From: Nyssa sinensis
Lineage: Eukaryota; Streptophyta; Magnoliopsida; Cornales; Nyssaceae
Direction of reading: 5' to 3'
Assembly: GCA_008638375.1 (NCBI GenBank)
Contig: CM018035.1
Location: forward strand, 30,413,307-30,477,306
Length of the DNA stretch: 64,000 nucleotides
Every line of letters starts with the position of its first letter. Position 1 is the stretch's first letter. This document shows, piece by piece, positions 53,741-64,000 of the stretch. The notes under the pieces are model-generated. The model was given only the letters and a program-made list of their open reading frames with translations, had not been told where the DNA came from and ran no database searches. Made by a program: the position numbers and the translations under genes.

Positions 53741-56261
53741 GGCGTTTCAGGATAGATTGTAGTGTAACGGGGTCCTATAGCGCATTAAGGGCAAAAAAGT
53801 CTTTTCACCCTCTGTCCTTTTAGTATAAGTAGACCACTTAAGGTTAAAATCTTCTGAATTAGGCTGAGGAAAGTGCTGCAAATGGAGCTTGGAGAGAAAC
53901 CATGAAGAAAACCTAAGTTTTTTTTTTAACTTTCTACCTTCCAAAACTTATTTCTAGCCTTGGAATCTCTCAAGGCTTCTAGGAAGTTTTTCCCCACCAT
54001 AAGAACTACAATCCTACCAATTGGTTCAGCTTTGAAGTAAACAAAACTCCCTAAGGTTGAGAAAAACCCTTATAGATATGATATTTTGCTAAGTAAAGAT
54101 TAGAGTTAAGTTTATTGGTGTTTTTATAAGTTGATTGTGTGACTTACATGCTTACTTGATGTTAGAAAACCAGCTAGTATATAGTTGTTTTGAAAACTTA
54201 GGGTTGGTACTTTGTGTACTTGTGTATTCTTTGAGAATTTGGTACAATTGTGAACATGTAAGATGAATATATGTATAATTGATTGTATTATAGCCTATGT
54301 TCATGCAGACAAAGTCTTGTAGTTTGAAAGTTATGGTTTGCTTAATGTATGATACTTTGTGTACTTGTGTATTCTTTGAGAATTTGGTAAAGTTGTGAAC
54401 ATGTAACGTGAATATATGTATAATTGATTGGATTATAGCCTATGTTCATATAGACAAAGTGTTGTAGTTTGAAAGTTATGGTTTGCTTAATGTATGATGT
54501 ATAATTTAAGGCACAACCCATGTGTTTGATAAAATGCCTCATAGAAATTTCATGTTAAAATTAAAGCATATTGGCATATTGTGAATCTTTGAAAACATGG
54601 AGAGTGTCAAGCACTTTGGCTCTATGCATTATGAGGATGTAGATCATGTGGTGAAAAACTCAAAACCTGGCCAAATGATTAGTACTTGCAATCCAACGAG
54701 AGCAGACCATGAAACGAGACATGTGTTGGGCATAGTTGTATGTGTGTGTCATGCATATTGCTATTGCATTGCATTAGTGAATTGGAGGGTTTATAGTTTA
54801 CAAATATTCACTTTGCACATGCCATGACTTACCTTTATTATTTGTTTAGCATTATGTCAAACAAGTCGTCGCGCTTATCTTATTGGGATTACATTTTTCA
54901 GATGAGGCTCCTAGCACTTGAGACTTAAAGAAGTCTTGAAGCATGGAGGGGAAAGTGGATTTTAAAGTGTATTTGACCTAAGGGCCATATTTTGTATGTA
55001 GGGGCATAAGCCCCGTGAAGTTTAATTCATGTTTAAAGTTTAGACTTTGTACAAGTTAAAAACTTAATTTTTTGTTGGATTGTATATAATTGTATATGAA
55101 TATGAATGAGGAGCACAGAGCTCCTAGTAGTTATTTTGTTTTTGAAACATAATTGTGGATATTGGAAATATGAAATTGTACAAATAAATGTTCTATTAGG
55201 TATTATTGTTGGTGTTAAGGAGGATGAGGAGGAGGAATGGAATGAGGAAAAATGTCAATAAACAAATGAGACTATGGTAAATTTTTTCAAAAATAACAAC
55301 TAAGTTAAGTAGAGTGGGAGAACATGCCTAGATTTTCTAAGTAAGGAATTAAATGAATTAAGAGGAAAAATAAAGGTAAAGAAATGAAAATAGGGACAAA
55401 TTAGTCCAGAATTACTTAAGGTCAAAAAATAGGAGAAAAAGGGTAAAATTGTCATTTTACATGTTATAGGTCCCACACCAAGTTTGGTGATGAAATAAAT
55501 TGATATGGATACAAAAAATGTCAAAACAAATCAGATTTTAGACCAAGGCCCAACAGTCCAGTAGGCAGCCCACGCCCTGGCCGCTCGCCCACACGCCTGT
55601 GCCTCCCTAGCGCGCGCTTGTGCCATGGGCATGCCATGACATCCCCCCTCCCCCAAGGCCATTTCAAGGACATTAAATCCCATGCTAGACACCACCTTTT
55701 GGAGTCCTTCTAGGCCACTTTTGGCCATTATACCAAGTCATGTTGAGCACCTTGTTGGGACACATTTTAGTCATTATTCAAGGCCATGTTTGGCCACTTC
55801 CTTGGACCACTTTAGGTAAGATTTTTGACCTATCATTAGTCTATGGCTTAAGAAATTTTTAGCTTACTTTAGCCATCAATTTAAGTCACTTGGGCAAACC
55901 TTTTTGGCTAATTTTTACCTATGTCTTAGACCATTTTTGGTCAACCTTCTAAGTTTTTTTTGAACAATATTTGGGGTCATTTTGGGCCATTGTTTCAAGG
56001 AGCATTAGAGACATTTTTGGAGATATTTTGGAGGTCATGCTTGGACATGACTTAGACAATTTGATCATTGGTTGGGAGAGGTATTTGACTAGTATTTGGA
56101 ATTCGTCTTGAGTGAGTCTAGTTAGCATTTTTCATTCTTAATTTTGAAAAACATGAAACAATTAATGTGAAATCAATTAATTCCATTCAATTGTAGTTTA
56201 TTAATTCTTTTTAAGTCATTTTCAATTATTCCCTGGGTTTTCAAAAACTTGGGGTGTGACA
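53741..56261 (+). repeat. LTR-like sequence ending GGGGTGTGACA
   Basis: It ends TCAAAAACTTGGGGTGTGACA at 56261. The block 54710-55020 matches the LTR at 7797-9354. The left end is unclear. Within it, 54220-54290 and 54354-54440 are near-identical (TTTGTGTACTTGTGTATTCT ... AATATATGTATAATTGATTG). 55700-56060 repeats TTGGCCACTTT-like words. The GC-rich patch 55550-55660 has CGCTCGCCCACACG. Confidence 0.55.
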
Positions 56262-56930
56262 ATTTTTGTCGATCTAGCAATTAAAAATTAAAATTTTGAA
56301 GAAGAATGAATCTTTTTTTGAAATCCAACGACCATATTCATTTGAGGGATATAATTAGAGGTTCTTTAAATTATTTATTGTTATTTCTTATAAGCTTAAA
56401 CTTCTACATCTTTATTTTTGACTTTGGATTTGACCATTGAAAACCTAGATCTAAAAGTTTTACTCATTTTAAATAATCTGAGCTTATATTTGATTGATCT
56501 ATAGAGAGTGAACATTATTACACCAATCTACTTTTGAAGAGAGTGCTTGTTGGTCATATCTTTCATTGCGGTGAGATTTGCAGGTAGGTACTACCTTTGT
56601 GAGGCAAAATGGGATATTTTTCTAGGCAAAGAACTAAGAACTCTTGTTATAAAGGTTTGACCTCCACCTATTACGCCTTATACCTGAGATCTGCGACCAA
56701 TGGGTCATTAAACCCAAATCGGCAGGTCAATCTAAGGAATCATCCTAGTTCTTTGTTATAAATAGGTCAAAGTTCATTTCTTACTTCAATTAAGTTAGTT
56801 TGATTTCTTCTTCTTCTTTGTTATCTTGTTAAGTTTTGTAATGGGATTTTTTCTAATTTAACTACTATAAGAGTTCTTTAATTATACAAGTTTCCAACAT
56901 AGATACATACAAATGAGAAAAAGATCAGGG
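56262..56930. other. Unassigned AT-rich sequence
   Basis: No gene, repeat end or recognisable domain was found. Confidence 0.4.
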
Positions 56931-57610
56931 TACATGTACCCATTATTCAACGAATGAGGTAATTATATAAAATGAAATACAAAAGTCTCTATGGTCTTCA
57001 AGTTACTTCATCCAGATCCCCGTAGCTATTATCCTACTTCCATGCACCTACCATTCCCATGAACAGTAGGGGTGAGCCATAACGCTTAGTAGAGTTTTTC
57101 AAAATCAAATACAAGCAACCAATGATGCAAAAGCTAATGCAAGTTTGATGAGGACATTTCTTAAGGTCCAAGATGCACTTACAAACATACATTTCCCAAT
57201 AAAATTACTACATTACAATAATCTAAAAGATATAAACCGTTCACAGTCTAAGAATGTGAATGCAAACAATTCATAAGATGTAATTAATCCAATCCCAACC
57301 CGACAAAAATTATCAAATAAGTATTCAAAGTATAACACATTGATTATACTGGTCCACTTTGTTCACAATCCTTCAATGAAAGCAACAGGGACAACATATA
57401 TACAATTCATAATTGAAAATGTCATGCACATATGCCAAAAATAGGTAATATATGTTCCATTCAATCACTTTAAGTGCAATCCCCTGCACATTATATCGGT
57501 TCTTAATATCTTGATAACCCATCCATCATAAGCTCACCTTCACTCATATCAAATCAACATTTCATCCCAACAACCTATTTGGCCCATGGTAAGCCTTAGT
57601 GTTGTATGAT
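56931..57610 (-). repeat. Long-LTR fragment cut by a related copy
   Basis: 57040-57180 (CCTACCATTCCCATGAACAG, GGGGTGAGCCATAACGC, CTAATGCAAGTTTGATGAGG) matches 58045-58175 in the next element. It is therefore the same family, interrupted at 57610. Confidence 0.6.
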
Positions 57611-60600
57611 TGTAATGCCCTAATCCCAGATGGACCGAATTGAGGGGTCATTAGGACCCCGAGCTATATGATAGGCAGGTGATTGAGACTAATCATCCTA
57701 CCCGAATGAATAAAGTACAATCCATTTCTTTATTAGTTTATCCTCTTCAAATGATTTTTCCTTAATTTGATTCAATTCGTTGACATGCTCATACTTGTTC
57801 AAGTCCCGTAACGAGATTTAATAAAATAGATCATAATAGAGTGCAATAGAACTAAAAATATTCATCAATAATGTATAAAAAGGTAAAGTTCAGAGTTGAC
57901 TCTAACGGTCGATATACAACATAGATGTTATGTCAAAAAAGGGTACAGACACCCTTTATAATATACAATGAATGAATACAACTATTCAAGACCAATGCTA
58001 CGCAAATCTCTATCCATCTCGTGCTGCCCCAACAACTATCCTGTACCAGTCCAGTACCTACCATTCCCATGAACAAGAGGGGTGAACCATAATGCTCAGT
58101 AGGGTTTCCCAAAACACAGAGGCATGCAACGTACAAAAACTAATGCAAGTTCGATGAGAACAATTTCTAATGTCCAGTATGCAATCCCAAATACACAACA
58201 ATATCATCAATCAGATCACAAGTATAGACATAACAGTTGAGAAAATAAGATACCACTCCGAGTGATACGACAATAGTGATATGGCATTCAAGTATATTAA
58301 CATATACAAACCTCACAAAGCACCTCAATTTCTTATTCAATTCAGGCAAAATAATGATATTCAATAATAGTGTATTTGATATAAGTTAATAATGTGATAA
58401 GGCAATAAGTGTAATCACTACACAATCCATGTCTATAACAAGCACAATCCATAACACAATAAGTCAGACCTCGAAAAGTCCTACACTTCTCTCTATTTCT
58501 TTCACAATCCTTCAAGACTACTTAATGGCTCTCGATAAAGCCTGAGTACTTCTCGGGCTACTAACCCAATGAAGACATACAACCACCCGCACGGGATTAC
58601 AGTTTGAAATCGAAGGGAGACACAATCCCCATCACAAAACCCCATTAATATCCATATCTTTTCCTTTCTCAACTTGGATCTATCTCATTCATAACTTCTC
58701 CTTTCTTAACCTATACTAGCCCATTCATAACTTCTCCTTTCTTAGGCCTTCAACTATTTTATTTTAATCTATTCCATTACAATCTCACAATATATATGGT
58801 GGCCACACAAGCTCACACCACATTCACATCAACAGTCAGACAATGTAGTACATGGCATTTTAGTATATAGAAATCACTTAATCCATAGAGTGTCTAAACA
58901 AGAATCCAAAGCACAAGTATAACGAATCGTAAAACATCATAATGATAACAACAATCATGACAAAAGGGCAGATAATAATCGGGCATCAAAATAATAACAG
59001 TCATCTCATGAGGATTAATGACAAGCATACAATACCAACCAATCAGAGTCAGATCCTAGTGCTAGTCGCCACCAGACTATATGGAGACACTACTTGTGTT
59101 TGTCACAACGTGTGTTAGATAACTCACACACTCTAAGTTTAGCTCTTGAGACCACCTCGACTCTTAACACTAAGGTTCCGTGGTGATTTTTTAAGTTTTC
59201 TTAAGTTAGTTACGCATTAGCCTACTCACTGAGTGTCCATTGTCCCAAACGAATAAAACAATGTGTTCCCGTGCTTCAAAAACCCTAAAAAGGTCTCATC
59301 GTAAAGTTTCTAAGTCATTTGAATGCCTTTGTAAACTAATGGGGGTATTTTTATAATTTTACCAGATAAGTTTCACGTCTATCGAGACCCTATCTCACAA
59401 CACCAACCTTAGAATCAGATCCAGAAGGTCTAAAAAGCCTAAGGACGTTCTCCCTGCATTTTATTAATTCTTTTAGATATTTGTCCCATGCCTAGGGGCA
59501 TAATGTTAATCTCATATGTTTATGTGGGATCGACCCAATGTTCTCGGTTCGTTAATCTGATATCGTATTTAAACTTATGGCATCCAAAAACATTGGAAAT
59601 GCCTCTTTTAGATCTCTCGATTTCTTAATATAAGTTTAGGAGTATAATCATCATTTTTTCACTTTGTGTAGGACCATCATCGAGTCCCTATTTGTTCAAT
59701 CTATTCATATATTTGAATTACGGGCATCCAACAACTTTGGAATAGCTTTTTCTAAATTTTGATTAGCCTTTAAGTTTCTTGAACTATCATTAGGGGTATT
59801 TTCTTAATTTTTCATATTCATGTGGGACCACCCTGGGTCCCCGAATGTCCAAACCGACTCCGCTGTTGAGTTCGAAATGCCCAAAAACCTTAAGAATGCC
59901 TCTTTTTGCATTTTAACTGGCTTTTTATTTAATTTTATAAACAAGCGGGCTTTTTCATAATTTCCCATAAATTAGTTCACTGATTTATAACTAAATTCAA
60001 ATAAACCTATCCCTTTTTAATTTTTGAAATTTCATTTTCTTAAGCCTGCAACCAAACAGGCCGAATTGAATTTTGTTCATAATTTTTGGAATAAGGTTAA
60101 CCCTATTCCAATTTCAATTCAAAATCAAGTTTACAATTTCCCTATACCCAAACAGACCCTTAGGGCCAAGCTTATTGGACCAGACCCCCCGAGGCCCAAA
60201 CCGGTCCACGAGCTAAGACCCAACCCAGTTTGACCATTGACCCGTTGATCGGTCCACGCTGGAATTGGCAGCCACCGACAAAACTCCGGTCGTCTTCTCT
60301 GGCAAGCCTCGTCGGAAAATTAAAAATTCCAATTTTCAAATCTACATTTTTTTGCACTGTTTCCACTGCCTTTTCTTTGTAATCTTCATATGTTTTCATT
60401 TTATACATTCTAAGGTTTATTTCAAGCCTTGACAGCCCTTGGTTCAAGCCTAAATATTTCAAATCCCGATTCTCTAGCGATTAGTATTCCGGTCAATCCT
60501 CTACTATCTTCTCCCCATTTTTGGTTCAAACCCCTTCCAAATCGTCCCTAGATGTATGTCCCACCATTATACATCATTTTTGAGGACATATTGCATAGGA

Positions 60601-60685
60601 ATCAAGAAACCCATTTTAGTTTCTCTTCTCACTGTATATACATATATACATATATGTATATATTTATACATGCACCTATATATAC
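57611..60685 (-). repeat. Long-LTR copy, interrupted on its right by the 60686 element
   Basis: It starts TGTAATGCCCTAATCCCAG. The order of features follows the complete LTR at 60686-63983: non-coding repeat, then GGGTCCCCGAATG-type words, then the AATTGAATTTTG/GGTTAACCCTATTCC block, then CCGGTCGTCTTCTCTGGC, then a TATATACATATA run. That order stops short of the expected end at 60685, where the next element begins. Confidence 0.6.
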
Positions 60686-63600
60686 TATCACGACCCGAAA
60701 CCCACCCTATAAGGATCTCGTATCACGGGGCTGACCCAATGGCTGTCCCTACTTTTCTTTTCTTTTGTATCAGTATCAATGACCACAATATATATAATGT
60801 AAACTTAATAGTAAATTAGCGAAAGTCTTAATACAATATTGTTTGACAACTGAAAAATGTAATCCGACATAACTTAACATAATGCCACTCTTAGGTGGTG
60901 AATACATAGGAGAAACTATATTCACTTCTATCATACTCCTTAATTGTCCCCCTATGCTCCTAGACTCTTACTGTGGTCCTACGGCATTCTCACCTGAAAA
61001 ATAAGTAAGTAGGGTGAGCTAACAAAGCTAAGTAAGTAAAAGCCCATCACTGACATGGGTTAAGGTTACCATAGAAAAATATGAACTCTTAGGGTGAACA
61101 TGATAGCCAATCATGAAATTCAGTTGCGGTTAACGGTAAAATGCCACAATGGCCAACGAACATTAAGTCACAATAATCAAGCATGAGTAAGGGTATAGCA
61201 TGAAAATGGAAAGCTCAATAAATATCAGTCAACATAAGAATACTACCATAATAAATCAGTCACAATCAAGTACAATCAATGAGCGAACGATCAATATAGG
61301 ATGATTCATAGGGAATGGCACACATCTTATCAATCCAATAAACGTAAACATATCAGTCAAACATAAGTGATGCATTTACTCTGTTTAGGGTTTGGCAGAC
61401 CCTCGGTCTTTTGGGGTCCGGCATATCCCCCTTAACCTCAATGCATATAAAATGCCCTCATAACTCAATGCATAAAAATGCCATCATTTCCATATATCCA
61501 TTCACGGACTTGACCCGTAGGTCCTGTCAATCGACCTATAGGTCCTGTCAATCAGATAGTATCGGATGGATATTGTGACTGAGCAAAAATCCGGTATTCA
61601 TAATAAGTCACGATTCTTTGTGATTCCATAAGGAGTGCATAAAAATGGAATACCATGCAATAGACATATAACAGTAGGCCTTTCAAGGCATAGTACAACA
61701 CAACAATCATGATACCCCAATCAATAACAACCACAAGATAGAACAATATCAATTATGGAACAATAACAGTTGGTTCGTTCAAAAGTAAAAAATTGGCACT
61801 AATAGAATGAACGTGGCTTGGAAGACCACATGTAAGAGATAGGAGTTTACTTACCTTTTCAGCATGTTCTAGTTTAGTATCCCGTGACCTTCTCTTTTCC
61901 CTTTGAGTTTCCTACACATTAGTAACATGTCTCAGTTTTAATACTATTTGTCAAATTTTATGCCTTGTTACTATAAGTATCTCTTTTACTAATTTAGAAT
62001 CTACTATTGAGTTTGGGATGTCGAATAAAATTAGTTTAGGCTTTTACAGATTTCAATTTGGACTCTTGTACTAAAAAGGGCAAAATGGTCATTTTGCTCT
62101 TTTACACGTCATTATTTCTCGGGACCTATGTTCACAATTTAAACTCCACCATTGAGTCTAGAAGGTCTAAAATAATAAAATTTTACTATTCATTCACTTT
62201 AATCGGAGTCTGTTTGACTCACATTTGACTTAGGGGTATTTTAGTATTTTCTCCTATTTGAATTTAATTTAAATAAGTATTATTAAATAATTTAATCTTG
62301 GGTTAGAACATAATTAATCCTAAATTCAGGGTAATTTCATAAATTACTAAACTTCTGGGTGAATTTGTAATTATAGGAATTACTATTCTTGTTTGGAATA
62401 GCCAAACAATGGACAACTATAGAACAGGGATAGGATATCCCCATTCCAATTTAAACCCAATTCCAATTTCTTAAGTCTGTTGCCAAACACCCCAAATCCT
62501 ACTTAATATATAACATGAAACGACACAGTATTAAGGGTCCTAAGTGTGTGGGTGGGTCGGGTCTGACTTGAACCCGAACCATACCCTGGCCCGATAACCC
62601 AATAGTGTTTTTTTTCTCCGGTGGACATTCCGGCACCCTCTCAGTACCCGCCAATTTTTTCAATCACCTTTCGACTCCTTTTCAATGCAGTTTTCTTCTA
62701 TTTTTCACAAGGATCACAACCCCATGGTTGGTTTTCCATTTCATTCAACTTAATGTCACGAATAGACGAAAACTAGTGGGTCTCCGGTGAGAACCCGGTT
62801 TTCCAACCACTTTGAAATCTCCAATTTTGTGGCATTTCATTCACTGTTTCAAGCTGAAATCATCCCTATTTGATTTCTGCACCTCAAAGGATTAAATCCC
62901 AGCAATTTGTTTCTATTTTAAAGCATAAAATCTTAAAAACCCGATTCTCTCTCTAAAACCTACAATTGAGGTTTTTTTACTCATTTCTAAACCATTTTCC
63001 TTCATTCTTTTTGCAAAATAATTATTTTCTCATGCTTGTTATGCCCTTCTATCTAGAATTCAACGAATCATGCTTGAAAACTTAAAAATAGAATGAAAAT
63101 CACTCACCCGTGTTGAGCTTTTGTCTCCCAGGATCCTCTATTTTTCTTCTTGGTTTCTCCTTTCTTCCTCCTTTTGAATCTCAGAATTACTCTCAACTTC
63201 TTGGTTTTTCCTTCTTGTTTTTTTGATTTTCCTCTAAACCCTCTCACATATATATAGACACTTTCTCCGCCTGTACGCCCCCCCATTTCTCTTTCTCTCT
63301 CTCTCTCTCTCTTTCCTCTCTCTAGCAGAGCACATGTAGACACCTCACCTTTCTGATTTCACGTAATCCTCATATATAGATATATTCACAGATATTTCTG
63401 ATTTATGATGAGGTGTTGCATGCAACCTCATTGGTTACTTTGGGAGGTGGGGTGAGTTTTCATGTGTATATATGTATATCTTGTGTAATATAGGACACAA
63501 AATGTGGGCAACCCAAGTAATTTTCTTTTTAGGTTCAAGTTCTTTCATCATTTTTGGTCAAGGGTTCAAGTCCCTTGGCCAACACTTTTGCCTCATTTTT

Positions 63601-63983
63601 CTCCTTTTTCCCCTTTATGCCTTGTTTGGCAATTTGGGCATCATTCATTATATTTTTAAGTTATGCCTTAATTGCTTTAAAAATCCCTTCGTATTCCCTT
63701 TTTACTTTTTAATATCATACGTTTAATTTCTATGCCATAAACTTTTATTTTTAATACGTTACATATTTCTCATTTATATTAAAGATACTCTATATTCATT
63801 GGCGATTAAATTTCGTTAATTTTTTTCTTCACTCTAAATTGCCAAATTTTCTTCGTGTACAAATTCTTAATATTTACGACCTACTTAACATAATTTAGAA
63901 CGAATAAGCTATTAGATATTAAATCCCAATAAAAAAATATCATTACAACGATTATCTTCACTTAATTGGGTCGGGGTGTTACA
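60686..63983 (-). repeat. 3' LTR (3.3 kb) of a gypsy element continuing beyond the window
   Basis: On the + strand it begins TATCACGACCCGAAACCCAC (a TG-to-TA change) and ends GGTCGGGGTGTTACA. TCCTACCCCCCTTAAAA follows at once, which on the minus strand is TTTTAAGGGGGGTAGGA, a polypurine tract directly before TGTAACACCCCGACC. The element therefore runs on the minus strand with its body beyond 64000. The left flank 60681-60685 is TATAC; the partner duplication lies outside. Closest relative in the window is 45404-48464. Confidence 0.85.
63288..63313. repeat. (CT)n microsatellite
   Basis: CT repeat inside the 60686-63983 LTR, at the position matching the run in the 45404-48464 copy. Confidence 0.85.
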
Positions 63984-64000
63984 TCCTACCCCCCTTAAAA
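63984..64000 (-). other. Polypurine tract of the element continuing past the window
   Basis: The minus strand reads TTTTAAGGGGGGTAGGA, touching the LTR start. This fixes the orientation of this LTR family. Confidence 0.8.

Overview
The window is nuclear DNA of a flowering plant, most likely a eudicot. It has AT-rich intergenic sequence, many TG...CA long terminal repeats (LTRs), Ty3/gypsy chromoviruses, Ty1/copia, L1-type LINE and Helitron remnants, hAT-type MITEs, and one plant-type gene with U2 splice sites. I cannot name the species.

There is one convincing host gene, on the + strand from 11727 to 49420. Eight short exons (186, 67, 78, 53, 137, 65, 59 and 90 nt) join without a frame break into 735 nt, or 244 residues. 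The product looks like the plant family annotated as RGS1-HXK1-interacting protein 1 (RHIP1). Only about 2% of the gene body is coding. Introns 1, 3 and 6 are 20.0, 9.9 and 6.2 kb long because of transposon insertions. Introns 2, 4, 5 and 7 are 88-412 bp.

Intron 1 (11913-31954) holds a hAT-type MITE, a decayed L1-type LINE, and a chromovirus (18538-30764, + strand). A second, younger chromovirus (24535-29908, - strand) sits in that element's 3' LTR. Intron 3 (32512-42386) holds a 2.8 kb LTR with a hAT-type MITE inside it, a reversed Ty1/copia fragment and LINE 5' fragments. Intron 6 (42948-49126) holds a Helitron Rep remnant and a 3.06 kb solo LTR with a perfect 5-bp target duplication.

Left of the gene (1-11.6 kb) are nested long-LTR fragments. 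The main one is a 5.04 kb solo LTR (1023-6063) flanked by CTCTC and filled with tandem repeats. There is also an orphan exon-like open segment (10459-10617) and a region with many TTCGAACGA-like words. Right of the gene (50-64 kb) are a Ty1/copia pseudogene with an internal duplication and its 3' LTR start, then at least three layers of nested long LTRs. The last is a 3' LTR whose polypurine tract lies at the window edge, so the body of that element continues beyond 64000.

No rRNA, tRNA or CRISPR array was recognised. All transposon coding regions seen here are broken.
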